DNA of 64,000 bases from Perognathus longimembris pacificus (lineage: Eukaryota; Chordata; Mammalia; Rodentia; Heteromyidae), in contig NC_063168.1 in the NCBI RefSeq assembly GCF_023159225.1, forward strand, positions 39,917,562 through 39,981,561, given 5' to 3'. The notes beneath the pieces are model-generated. The model made no database searches, was not told the origin of the DNA, and saw only the letters and a program-made list of their open reading frames with translations. Shown here one piece after another: positions 24,625-36,044 of the stretch. The translations under genes and the position numbers were made by a program. The stretch's first letter is position 1; each line of letters opens with the position of its first letter.

Positions 24625-24955
24625 TATGCCCGGCTTGACGCCCTGGCGGGCTGCACACTGGAAATCCCGCTCGGGTCCCTCCTACCCCCATCCAACTCGC
24701 AGCAGCTTCCGTGAGGCCCGCCTTCCGTCCGGGCCAAAAGGGCTGGACCTCAAACGAGCCGCATTCCAGTCGGAAATGGGTGCTGGGTGATCTGATAGAG
24801 TCCACCTAAAGCCCGGGCGTGGAGTCCCCACCGCTCCTTGGGGCCCTCTCTTCCTTTGGGTGGACCAGGCCTAGAAGCTTGAAATAATTGCCGAAGAGAG
24901 AAGAGGAGGAGGAAGAGGAGGAGGGAGAAACAGTCCTACCTACCAAAAAAAAAAA
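24625..24955 (-). other. SPTBN1: Probable 5' untranslated region of the SPTBN1 short isoform
   Basis: No convincing acceptor with a pyrimidine tract precedes the alternative start, and the sequence runs directly into a CpG island. The simplest reading is one first exon with an untranslated leader of roughly 150-330 nt. The upstream limit is a guess, set by a TATA-like TATTTAAA (24980-24987) that would place initiation near 24950. The segment contains a polypyrimidine run on the minus strand (24895-24928). The exact start site needs transcript data. Confidence 0.45.
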
Positions 24956-24978
24956 AAAAAAAAAAAACCCCAACAGTG

Positions 24979-24995
24979 TTTTAAATATGGCCAAT
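24979..24995 (-). promoter_or_regulatory. CCAAT plus TATA/CArG-like pair upstream of the alternative first exon
   Basis: On the minus strand GATTGG (inverted CCAAT) is followed at once by CCATATTTAAAA. The second motif can be read as a TATA-like TATTTAAA or as an imperfect CArG box. It lies about 355 nt upstream of the alternative ATG, with a poly-T run just downstream. Motif reading only. Confidence 0.4.
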
Positions 24996-25691
24996 CCTAA
25001 GCACGCCCCGCGTCGCGGGCCCCAGCTCCCCGCTGCACACACCTCCTCCCGGTGGCTGCCGGTTTGTAATTTAATCGGGAGCCGGGGCGGGCGGTGATGT
25101 CACCTGATTAGCATAACAGCATTGTGGAGGAAACTGCAGGCGGCACCACGAGGAGGGGGCGCGGGGAGGAGGCGGGCCGGCCCGTAGCACCCCACCGTCA
25201 GGGGTGCGCCCCACTGGGCGCAGCACCCGGCCCCGCGGGGGGCGGGGGACCTCCCCTAACAAAGCTGCTGGAACTACCGTCTTTTGTGGGGCGCCTCGCG
25301 TAACGGAAAAGTGTCCGATTACTATCACGTAGAAAGGGACGCAGGGCCACGGGGAGGCCTGGAGAGTGGGCAGGGTCCCGCAGGGTCTCTCCCACCACCA
25401 TCACACCCCTACCCCCCACGCCGAGTCACTTTGGGAACGTCAGCGGAGTGCAGAGATAACGCGGGACACACATACACACTCACACCTGGGTGCGCGCGGG
25501 CGCCAAAGACGCGCCCGCCCGCCCCCAGCCGAGGTAAAGCGAAGTCAGACAGCCGGGGACGGAGAGGGGAGGCTCGAGTCCACTGGAGAACCTTCCCGGC
25601 AGATGTGCTGCCAACCCAGGAGGTTAAGCTGAGGCTTTTCTACCCTAGTAACTCCCAGCGAGGAAGATTTGCAGGGAGCACCGAGTTAGCT

Positions 25692-25707
25692 GCAAGGCAT
25701 TGTGGGA
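25692..25707 (-). promoter_or_regulatory. ZNF143/STAF-like motif at the upstream edge of the CpG island
   Basis: The minus strand reads TCCCACAATGCCTTGC, close to the ZNF143 site form TCCCANAATGCNTTGC. Such motifs usually sit within a few hundred bases of a start site. Here it is about 1.07 kb upstream of the alternative ATG, so it may mark an upstream or divergent start. Confidence 0.45.
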
Positions 25708-25720
25708 GAAAGGCACACAG

Positions 25721-28246
25721 GTAAACACCACCCAGATCCCTGACCCCAGAGGAATTTACGATCAGGTAGGGGGAGATAAGAGAACCGAAGGGGGCGGGGG
25801 TGGGAGGGGAAGAAAGCCCTCAAATCCGACTGGGATTTTTTTTTTTTTAAAGCTTTTGGTTCTGCGGAAATTTTAAAAAGAAAAGAAACACTTTTTGTAG
25901 AAAATAACGACCAAATGTTGTCCTTAGGGAAATTACTGACTCTAGTCCTGTTCCTCCTCCCACCCTTTCTTCCCCCTAACTAGCTAAAGCTGACCCACAG
26001 GTTACAAGCCTGGAGCCCTACAGGGCTAATTCACTAAAGAAAGTATTCTCATTCCTAAAGGATTCCAACAATTCCCCAATCCTGATTCACTTTAAAGCAG
26101 CGCACTTGTAATTCAAGGGGGCTGTATTCGGTCCTGTTGGAAGTTAAAAGCTAAAGTCAAAAGCCCAGAAAATGCTTGGTTCAACAACCCACCCTCTTCC
26201 CAGCCAGATCCACAGTGTCAAACTGACTTGCAAGACAGGACCAATCAGGATGAGAAAGAAGGTATTTCTCATCATCCAAGAAGTAGAGCATATGCTCAAA
26301 AGTCTTCTAACCTATACCACTTCACAAATGCTGACCTAAATTAAGGGGGAAGTCCCAAAACAAAATGCCCCTTCTGGGAAGAAGCACTTATCTAGGATTC
26401 CCAAGACCTGAGTTTCTAGGCCTGGTCAAGTCTCCTCCTCATCCCATGATCTTGAAAGAAACCTTGGATTCCTCCTAAACCGGCAGCCTTTCTCCACTGG
26501 CACGCAGAGTAAGAATTAATGCCTATCTCTACAACATCACTTAAGAGATAATATGAAAATGCTCTAAACTTTTTTCAGACTTCTTGAAATTAAAAGTACA
26601 TTCTTTAAGGTACCTGCTTCTCTTACATTTTCCCTCATTCACACCACATGAAGACTACAAAGAGAAGTAAATGGGAAATTGCCTCAGTGAAGATCTTTAT
26701 AATAAGCACTGCTTTGCTCTTAAATATACTGGTGAGATGATAAGTCTAAGGATCCAGATATGGCACAGAAAATGTGATTACAAAGTGCTCTGCCAATTTA
26801 TACCATTTTATTTTTAATCTTTAAGCCATTTAGTGAACCGAGTATGAGTCATCAACCAACATCTCCCTTCAGCTCCCTCTGGTATGGGGAAGTACACGGA
26901 ATGAGCTTTCCAAATAGCCAGGTTACATAGAGTGATGGCAGAAGCTGGTACCAGTGCAGCCACAATCCTAAAGAGCTGGCGTTGATCAAACCAGGCAGGG
27001 TAAATATATCCATGTATTCAAAAGATTCTGAGACTAAGAAAAGGTTTAATAACTCCACAGGGACAGTGGGTGAAAAATGGAAATACATTTGGTATGATGA
27101 GGCCAGAGAAGAGGCCTATCTGTCCACTTCTAATTCAGCAGTGGAGAGGAGGTGAAGGAAGGTCAGAGACATGATTTTCATTTCCAGGGCCTGTTGGACT
27201 ACATTTACAGAATTCAACATGTGCAAAGTACACTACAGAGTGTTGTTTTGGAGGAGTGACAAAGATGACTGGGAGAGAGACACAGGACAAATTAGATGCA
27301 AACAACCAAATACCAAAACAATATGAGAGTTCAGAGAACAAGGAGGCCAGATGTGTCTGCTAAGAAGGCACGTGAAAAGAACTCTAGGAGACAAAATGGC
27401 ATTGACTTGACCTTGAAACCAATAAGCTCCAGGGAGAAAGAAGCCTTTTCACCAATGTGTAGGAAGAGTAGGACCCTCCAGTGCTGCAGTGTGGCTGGTG
27501 TATAAGGAACTGTCAGGCTGGGAGAGAAGCCATGAGAAAGTTAGAACTAAGTACAGGCTGTTGGAGACTTTTGAGCTAAAGGACAGTATCTAGGCTAGGC
27601 TCTAGCAATGATTAATGAGGCAGGAGAGAGAGTAAAAGAGAGAGAGAAAGAGAGAGAGAGAAAGAGAAGGAGAGAGAATGAACCTTCAATCTAGTTGGGT
27701 GGTGACTGTAACTCTCCAGGTCAAAGGATCAATCAGGGTGTGGCAACAGAAATGAAAAGGAATGGGACTGATGTAAGAGTTAGTCCATAGGATTTTACTG
27801 TAGGTAGGTAGTTCAAAGGGTAGGAACAGGAAAGACTAGGCATTAGAGCTGGCTGGGGGGCATAGGAGAGGATTAAACATTTCCTTCTAAACAGGCTGAC
27901 TTTGAGTCACCTACAGTAATACCAGGTGACAAGTCCAGGGCACTCAAGGATTGGAAAGTGCAGCTCAAAGTGGAAGACACAGTCCAGGGCACAGAGGTGG
28001 GAGTTGAGAGAGGAGTGGGATTATATCTAGGAGGGGGAGAACCAGGCAAGGAGGTGAGCAGAAGCCTGGAGAAGACCTAGGTTTGGAAGGCATTAGAAAA
28101 AAAGTGGAAATCCCCAAGGAATTAAAGACTGAAAGTCTAATAGAGAAGAGAGGTACTCAAAGAAAAGAGGTGGGAGAGATGGCATCACACACTGGAAAGG
28201 AACTAAGTAAAAAGGTAAGCCAGGATGCAAATTAGAAGGTTAGTGG
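25721..28246. other. SINE-free intron upstream of the internal promoter
   Basis: Non-coding. The part from about 27100 to 28250 is purine-rich on the plus strand and resembles fragments of an old interspersed repeat whose family I cannot name. Confidence 0.45.
27622..27677 (+). repeat. GA-rich microsatellite
   Basis: Imperfect GA/GAAA repeat. Confidence 0.9.
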
Positions 28247-28495
28247 AGCTGGGCACCAGTGTCTCACGCCTGTAATCCTAGCTGCTCAGGAGGCTGAGAT
28301 CTGAGGATTGCAGTTCAAAGTCAGCTGGAGCAGGAAAGTCCGTGAAATTCTTTTATCTCTAATTAACCACCAGAAAACCAGAAGTGGCACTATAGCTCAA
28401 AGTGGCAGAGCACTAGCCTTGAGTGAAAAAGCTCACAAACAGTGCCCAGGCACTGAGTTCAAGCCCCACAACTGACCAAAAAAAAAAAAAAAAAA
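28247..28495 (+). mobile_element. B1-like/Geo composite SINE
   Basis: A well preserved three-part copy with an A-tail of about 18. Imperfect flanking repeat AAGGTTAGTGG / AAGTCAGTGG. Confidence 0.93.
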
Positions 28496-31290
28496 GTCAG
28501 TGGGTTCATATAGCAAAAGCCAGGTTACAAGAGTTACAGAATAAAAAGAAAGAGAAAAGGTCATGAAAGACAAGTTTCAGCCCTGAGTTGATATAGACAG
28601 GAAAAGGCCAACGGGATAGTGGCTTAAAAGTGTATGTACGCAGAGCAGTCAGCCTTAGCTAAGAGGAGGTATACTTTGGAAGAGGAGGAAGAATAGGTAT
28701 TCCACGGACATTCTGAAGAGGAAAGAGGATTTTTTTTTTTATCAATTTGATTTCATTATGTAATTGGTACACAGAAACAAAGGAACATCATTACATTTTA
28801 ACTCATTAAAAATATTGTCCTATATTGCTAAGGAACTGAGATCTAGGTACATAGCTTTCTGAGGATTTGACAATACATTGCCAAATGCCTAATTAGCATA
28901 TTGAGGAAGAGTATTTAACAAATGATATGGAGAAAAGGAATTTACAGGAGCTTTCTCAGTAAAGCAAGAGGCCATGGGTTCCACCCACAGTTTTAGTCAT
29001 TGTGATCTTAGAAGAAGAATCTGGAAGGCATTACCTATGGGGAAACATGTGGCATGAGAATAGTAATGTTAAGTGGGGAGTTGGAGAGACCGTTCTCAGA
29101 ACTCTTAAGTCAACTAAGCTTTCTGCAGAAGTAGACCCTTCAATTTTGGTCTATTTTTTTTCCTAATCCAAAAACTAGTTTCCCTCATCCAGATCAGTAA
29201 GACAACTTGGATATAGCCGCCTTCAAGCTATATCCAGACTCTCCAAGAACTAAGGACAGCCAAGATTGATGGGCAAGGCAGCTACAGGGCAAAGCAACTA
29301 AAGCTTTGTATTTGTCAATCCTGTGGTGCCAGAAAGGTAAAACTAGGTCCTCTGTGGTGATCTGTGAAAGGAAGGACCCAAGTTCAACATCAAGTACTTA
29401 GGCTCATCCTAACTTCTGAGTGCCACCAAGAAGCTACATAGTCCTGAGTATGTGTTCCTAACTTTCCCAGGCCTCACAATCCTGGTCCATAAAGCAGAGG
29501 GGCAGGAATCTATAGCCATAGAAACTCCTTCTGGTCCTAAATGTATTTATCCATGATACAACAGGGTGACCCCTGCTTGGGTCCCAATTAGAACTGTAGT
29601 CCCAATTAACCACATGGCCACGATAAATGTAACATCACCCTCTGTGGCTCACAAAATGACTAACTTTAAGAGGTAGATACAGTCTCAATTTTGGTAATGG
29701 AAGGTCAGGAATACACAATACCTTCCTTAGCTAGAACCAACTGGCTGGACACAGCCAACAGACAGACTGCAGGCTGACCACGCCCAGTATGCTTTCTAGC
29801 ACTCCATCTCTGCCATTTCTCCTGAGTGCTAATGGGATATCGTATATCTAGTTTACTAAGAAGAGACTGCACTTTTCAGAAAAACTACAAAACTTGGCTG
29901 GGAACATGGCTCAAGCAATAGGGTTCATTTTGTCAAAAACAAAACAGAAAGAACAAGAAAAACCACCTGTAAAACTTGGTAAGTGGTATGAGGTAAACTT
30001 AAAACCCAAGTAAGCCTCCTATACAATTGGGACCAGTACACTGTAGGATTTAACTTGTGGATGTGGATGTGAATGAGAACATAAGGGGATGAGATGAAAC
30101 CACTGTTCTAGAAACCTCTGTGGGGTTGGGGAGGTGATGAATGTTTTTCCTGAATTGCTGCAAGCCCAAAAGGTTAAACTTGGAATGCTCATTTCCCGAA
30201 CATCCAAACATAAGCAAGACTGAAAACATCTGGGAGAGGGTGCCCCAAAATGCTAAAATCTGATGGGATTGTACACATTCAATCCCAGGACTTGAAAAAA
30301 CAACCCAAGAGCTGGAAAAGAAGTAGTGGAAACAGCGAGGAACAGAAAAACAAGGTTTCAACCTGTAAACTGTTTTGCTGAACCTCTGCTGCTTTCCACT
30401 GGCCTTTCCAGATCTGCTTTCCATGCTTCATCACTGTCAAACCCCATGACAGATGCAAGGCTATAGCCCATTTCTCCTGAGCACTTCCTTTTAGGAAACC
30501 AAAATACACTGCTACTTCTAAAGCAATCATATTCCACTGGCATGGGACGATAGAGAAGCAGGCCCTATGTCATGCCACTAGTTTCTAGATCTTCCTGTCT
30601 CATCTCTGGTTCTCATTCTGTCCCACCTTTTGTCCCAACTTCTTCCTTTTCTAGAAGACACAGCCCCACATCCTCCAATCTTGATTTTCTACTATCTAAT
30701 CTCCAGAAAGTCTCTCATCACCCCCCCCCATCTAGTTGCCACTTTCTCCCCCAAAGTCAGCCTCACTATATGTCTTCTATTAAATAAATATCCATTCCTT
30801 CTTTAAGGGAAATTTCCCTACTAAGCAGAAATTCAACCATCCAAGTATACCATCATAAAATCTAGCAAAAGCCAAGAATGTTAGAGAGAAATTATATGAT
30901 GTTTCTTTGCCCGCTTCCAACAATTTTCAGTCTCAGAAGCAAAACATTTGATATTGGCATCTTACCTACCTGCTAACCTCTAAAATGTCTCTCTGCTCCC
31001 CAGTTTTACCATGCACTTTAGGTACACAGCTTGTGAGCTCCCTTCCCCAATCTACACTACTCCTGGAAGACCAGGGATGAGACCTCCTCTTCCTTACTCC
31101 TAGAATACCAGCCAGGAGAGCCTTTGAGTCATGGTTTGGACAAGTTCAGGTAGGGAAGGGAAGATGAATAAAAGCAGACTTAGCACTTTGTAACCTTGTG
31201 ACCATCTGTGCCTGAAAAACTGGCAGAACAAGGAGACCATCCCCATAAAAGAGTTATCTGTAAATTAAGTGAGCTAAAATGTCTATAAAG
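28496..31290. other. Intronic stretch without young SINEs
   Basis: About 2.8 kb. A possible short ID-like fragment lies at 29896-29940 and an L2-type 3' end at about 31010-31110 (ACAGCTTGTGAGCTCCC). Overlapping minus-strand frames at 30050-30543 have no recognisable homology. Confidence 0.45.
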
Positions 31291-31301
31291 ATCCCAGCAT
31301 A

Positions 31302-31507
31302 GGGGCTGGGAATATGGCCCAGTGGCAAGAGTGCTTACCTTGTATTCATGAAGCCCTGGGTTCGATTCCTCAGCACCACATATATAGAAAAGGCCAGAAG
31401 TGGTGCTGTGGCTCAAGTGGCAGAGTGGTAGCCTTGAACAAAAAGAAGCCAGGGACAGTGCTCAGTCCCTGAATCCAAGCCCCAGGACTGGCAAAAAAAA
31501 AAAAAAA
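31302..31507 (+). mobile_element. IDL-Geo SINE
   Basis: Flanked by near-identical repeats ATCCCAGCATA (31291-31301) and ATCCCATCATA (31508-31518). Confidence 0.94.
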
Positions 31508-31518
31508 ATCCCATCATA

Positions 31519-33227
31519 ATCCTAGCAGTCATGATTATCAATCTTTAAACTGCTCAAAGTCTGAAGTTTAAAGGGGGAATTTTCAAAACTTAATTCTACA
31601 CCATGTCTGGCCATCTCTCACTTCAACATAAAAGCTACTGGTTGGGTGATATCGGAGGCTTCCTGAGGAAATGCTGGCCTCAGCTAGGACCCAGAGTGGT
31701 CAGCCTTTTAGACTTTTGGACAAGCACATTTCTTTCATCTTGACTACTCTGGCCTCTCAGGTTTTCTCAGGGTCAGCTCTCTAAAGAACAGCTGTGGCTC
31801 CTAGCACCAGGAAGGCCTACTGGGAATTGACTGGGCAAAGATATTTCTAGGTGGCAAAACCAGTACTCCATTTGGAAAGTATTCACTCTTTAACTCCCTC
31901 AAAATCCCATTTTACAGCCAAAATGCAGTAATGCCTCATAGAAAACACCAGTGCAATATGCAGTAGGAAACAAGTTACAAAGGCCTGTGTTTTTAGAAGG
32001 ATCAATGCTTCTTTAAGGGGGCACTCAGATTTGGTGCTTTAAGATATAGGATATATACAAGAAAAATTAAAGGGACCACTAAAGGTACTTTTCCATCCAT
32101 GGTGATTATAAACTGTGTTCTCTCTCTCTCTGTCTCTCTTCCCCTCTTCTCCATCTCTCTCATACACACACAGAGAACTATCTAGTCACATAAAGGATCT
32201 GAAACATTGGGGTAAATCTATTTCACCCACATTCTCTTCTTGTTTCTTGTCCAGCTGGTCATATTAAAACTGAATCCAAAGACTCTGATACTACTGCTGC
32301 AGAGAAAACTACCTAGCAAGTTATACTTGTAACAACCATTCAAGGTCCTGGGTCAGGAATGCAGTTTACTGAACCTTCTACCGCAGTCAAACCTTACCCT
32401 CGCATTTATGGCATCAGTTAACTGCACAGGCAAAGCTTCCCTATATGGGCAAAACAACATCCCAGAGCAGAGACCCCACCTTTGGCAAACAGGTGTTGCT
32501 AAGCTCCTGAATGTAACAGAAACCAGAGCCCGACCTAGCTCCTCCCCCACAGGTAGAGAGGTTTAAAGGAAAAGAACATCTGAGGAATGTGACTGGGGCC
32601 AGGCCTCTTCTTGCCCAGGATTTTTGGTTCTGCTTTCTACCTCCAACATGGAGAGCAAAGGCTGATGGACAAGTGTTCAGAGTCACAGGACTGGAGTATA
32701 CTCAAGTTGGATGGGCGAAAGAAGACGCTGTTCTCTGTAGAGCTCAGAAATGGGAAAAGGAGAAAACAGGAGTTGATTCTTTGTGAAAATAAGCTTTGGG
32801 ACCCTGCTCTCAGGCATTCACACCCACCTATCTTTTCCCAGAACTGAAATGAAAAAAGGTAAAAAGGCCAAGCTGCCACTTGGAGTCATAAGGAAAGAAA
32901 GGGAGGGAGGGAGGTGTGTGCAGACATCTCCAGACAGGCTCCAAAACACTTTGTCCACAAAGAGGCCCATCAACCCATCCCACGTACTCTCAGCTCCACT
33001 CTCATCCTCCACTGGGTGGATGTGAGATACAGATACAAAGATGCTCACATGTAAGCAATGACAAGTCAGTGATGGTAATTGTGATAGTTACAGTAGCTAC
33101 TGTTTCAAATGCATCAACAAGTGAATTTCTGTACTTGGCTGGGAAATATCAGAAAACAGTGGTTTTTTTTTTTCCATATGAAAGGTCTGTTCCTAAACAC
33201 CGTATCTTTATGTATATATGAATAAAT
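31519..33227. other. Intronic stretch without young SINEs
   Basis: About 1.7 kb. It contains a CT-rich microsatellite (32118-32160). Several overlapping short frames on both strands at 32350-33220 appear to be chance. Confidence 0.45.
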
Positions 33228-33460
33228 TTTATTGGGGGGGGCCTTGAACTCATGTCATGGGTGCTGTCCCTGGGCTTCTTTGTTCAAAGCAAGCAGTCTA
33301 CCACTTGAGCCACAGCTCTACTTCTGGCATTTTGGTGGCTAACTGGATATAACAGTATTACAAACTTTCCTGCCTGGGTTGACTTCCAACTATCATTCTC
33401 AGATCTTAGCCTCCTGAGTAACTAGGATTATAGGTATGAACCACTGGCACCTAGCATGCG
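33228..33460 (-). mobile_element. B1-like/Geo composite SINE
   Basis: Reverse complement, diverged, preceded by a G8 run. Confidence 0.85.
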
Positions 33461-34179
33461 TAATATTAATGTCCCTTCTAACCAAACCTCTGCCAACATG
33501 AATATGGCATGCTAAAATGAATGCAGGTTATTGTACTTATTGAATGAATGGAAGTCCTTGCTGAGTGAAAAACAGACCCATTGCAGGGTTAGGGAGCAAT
33601 GGTGTGCAGCCGTGCACAGCAGCATGTGAAATGTTTTTAGAGCATGGTTATCTACTCCACCCCACCCCAGCACTTGAGCCTCTGCTGATCTCTCCATGAG
33701 ATAGCTCAGCCTCCTTCCCACAGGACTTTGCTAGGCAGCCACTGACTGAACCCAGCATCTGAATAATTCACGGACTACCCTGTCACTCAGGAGTGCCAAG
33801 GCCTGCCAGCTGCCTATTGCCTGTTAGATGGGAGGCAGACTCCAGACTTATTGAAAACAGGAGCTATCTATCAGCTACCTCTGAGACCTTTACAGAAACA
33901 TAGAATCTGCTCCTCTTTTTTTTTTTTCTCCACACTTTGAAAGCCAGATAAGTTCCTATTGGATAAAAGTATATATGACTTTTACTTAAGGAGGATGAGT
34001 CCCAATGTACAGGAATGGGGTAGAGAGAGTCATGTCCTCAAACATGTACATGATGAAGACGTCATTCTCCAGCCTCAAGATGCTGAGATAACACAGGCTA
34101 AGCAATAAGTGTCAATGCTCACCCTCTCCCTCTTGTCCCTCTGCTCTAACCACATATTGTCCAGTACCTTACCACCTGT

Positions 34180-34440
34180 CTAGGGCTATCCATGTCTCTG
34201 CCCTTGGGGCTTCCCTTCTGTTCTTCAGTAATTCATCTATCCTTCAAGACAGTTCAAAACCTTCTCTCCTCCAAGAAGTCTTCCCAGATTATCTCAGCTG
34301 GCATGATCACTCCTTCTCAGAAACCCTACACCAGTCGCATCAGCCTGCCTCACCTGGCACCTACACACTGTCTTACAATATTGCTTACCCCCTGTCGTGC
34401 ACCAGTCTTATCTGCTTAATTAAAATAATGGGAGTGCACT
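34180..34440 (+). mobile_element. L2-type 3' end relic
   Basis: Contains the typical order CTTCAAGACAGTTCAAAACC, CTCCAAGAAGTCTTCCCAGA, and a later CACTGTCTTACAATATTGC. Confidence 0.6.
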
Positions 34441-34444
34441 AGTT

Positions 34445-34550
34445 ACAGACTCAAGAGAAGTAAAATGTGGACTCCATTTTCAGCTTTGGACAGTAGCTGT
34501 GTGACCACGAGCCTTAGCTTCCCCAACAGAAAATATCTCAGGTCCTTTGG
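34445..34550 (+). mobile_element. MIR relic
   Basis: Core-like GTAGCTGTGTGACCACGAGC followed by TTAGCTTCCCCAACAG. Confidence 0.6.
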
Positions 34551-35002
34551 GTGGAATGCCCTTGGGAATACATCATGAGCTAGTTTAGACAGATGCAAGT
34601 CTCTAAATAATCTTCTCCCCCATATCTCCTATCACAGTATCTGAGAAACGATGTAGCCATTTCAGAGCCCAAACACTGACCAAAGCAAAGTAGGTGGCCC
34701 CACATGGTGAGCTATTCTGCCTTATGTAACGCCCCCCCCAACTCCCCAGACTGTCCTTTGCATTTAGAAGATGACAGCTACAACTCCTAACGTGTCGAAA
34801 GTGCCTGTTCAAAACTCATGTATCCAAGCCAACTATCTCAGTTACAGGTAAGAAAAATAAAACAGGGAACATGTACCCAGAGATACAAAGTTACTGGCAG
34901 TCCAGAGATCTGAAAGTAGGCTCTCTAAATAATGGCTGCCTCTTTCATTTCTAGGGCAAATCTCAAAGTATAGGAAGCCGAGGATACAAGTGTGGTCTAC
35001 GA

Positions 35003-35232
35003 GGCTAGGCAAGTGTGGCTCATATCTATAATCCTAGCTAGTCAGGAGGCTAAGATTTGAGAACTGCAGCTCAAAGCTAGTGTGGGCAGGAAAGTCTGTT
35101 AGAATCTAATCGCCCATTAACCATTAAAAGCCATTAGTAGAGCTGCGATTCAAGTGGTACAGCATTAGCCTTAAGCGAGAAAGCCAAGCAAGAACATGAG
35201 GTCCTGAGTTCAAGCCTTAGTACCACCAGCAG
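35003..35232 (+). mobile_element. B1-like/Geo composite SINE, diverged
   Basis: Head (CTCATATCTATAATCCTAGC), linker and Geo all recognisable. Confidence 0.85.
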
Positions 35233-35313
35233 AATAAGCAATAACAAGAAAAACTGGCCTGCTTTCTCATGCCTCTGTCACTCATATGGTTCCAGGGACC
35301 AAAATTCCAGAAG

Positions 35314-35550
35314 TTGCTGGATGCCAGTGGCTTACACCTGTAATCCTAGTTTATAAGGAGGCTGAGATCTAAGGATCACAGTTTGAAACCAGCTTAGGCA
35401 GGAAACTCCCTGCGACTTACCTCTAACAAACTACTCAAAAAAAGCCACAAGTAGCATTGAGGCTCAAGTGGTAGAGTGCTTGCCTTAAGCAAAAAGAGCT
35501 CAGGGACAGCACCTAGGCCCTGAGTTCAAGCCCCACAACTGACCAAAATT
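35314..35550 (+). mobile_element. B1-like/Geo composite SINE
   Basis: Complete copy directly upstream of an IDL-Geo copy in the same orientation. Confidence 0.9.
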
Positions 35551-35567
35551 TAAAGTTAAAAAGGTAA

Positions 35568-35759
35568 GGGCTGGGAATATGGCCTAGTGGTAGAGTGTTT
35601 GCCTCATATACATGAAGCCTTGGGTTCAATTCCCCAGCACCACATAAAACAGAAAAGCCAGAAGTGGTGTTGTGGTTCAAAGTGCTAGCCTTGAGCAAAA
35701 AGAAGCCGTGGACAGTGCGCAGGCCCTGAGTCCCAAGCCCTCTGACTGGCAAAAAAAAA
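35568..35759 (+). mobile_element. IDL-Geo SINE
   Basis: A short deletion in the Geo A-box region (GGTTCAAAGTGCTAG) removes the AGTGGCAGAG segment. Confidence 0.92.
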
Positions 35760-36044
35760 TTTAAATAGGCAAATACTGTTGTTTCTACTTCCAGGAAGTG
35801 CCTACAGTCATCAAGCTCATGGAAACAAAGCAAAATAGCAGTTGCTGGAAACAAGGGGTAGAAGAAACAGGGAGTGATTGTTTAATGAGTATAGAGTTTC
35901 AGTTTCGCACAATGAAAAGGTTCTAGATATGTATTGCACAACAGTGTAAATATATTTAACACTATAGGACTATACACTTAGGATAATAAGATTTATGCTA
36001 TGTGTTTTATTTTTTTTAGCCAAAATTAAAAATAAATACATTGG

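Larger units (their letters stand above)
24500..25720 (-). promoter_or_regulatory. SPTBN1: CpG-island promoter of the SPTBN1 short isoform
   Basis: This roughly 1.2 kb block is strongly GC- and CpG-rich, while the flanks are CpG-poor intron. It begins at the alternative first exon and extends upstream of it. GC-box-like motifs are visible at about 25082-25093, 25155-25178 and 25236-25249. There is an inverted CCAAT box (24991-24995) next to a TATA-like stretch, a CRE-like TGATGTCA in a near-palindrome (25094-25105), an octamer-like ATGCTAAT on the minus strand near 25110, and a ZNF143-like motif at 25692-25707. No young SINE lies between about 22.4 and 28.2 kb around it. Promoter activity is inferred from composition and position. 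Confidence 0.85.

Noticed and set aside
24512..24805. 97-codon minus-strand frame over the alternative first exon
   Set aside because: It is a different frame from the true SPTBN1 short-isoform start and reads past the splice donor; it is a shadow.
25284..25724. 146-codon plus-strand frame in the CpG island
   Set aside because: Stop codons are rare in GC-rich sequence, so long open frames are expected. The composition is low-complexity Arg/Pro/Gly/Ser. A divergent non-coding transcript remains possible but is not supported.
27100..28246. Possible ancient purine-rich interspersed repeat
   Set aside because: The style recalls an old mammalian repeat, but I cannot name the family or set boundaries without a library search.
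29896..29960. Possible ID-type fragment (GGCTGGGAACATGGCTCAAG)
   Set aside because: Only about 40 bases resemble an ID start and the rest diverges; too short to call firmly.
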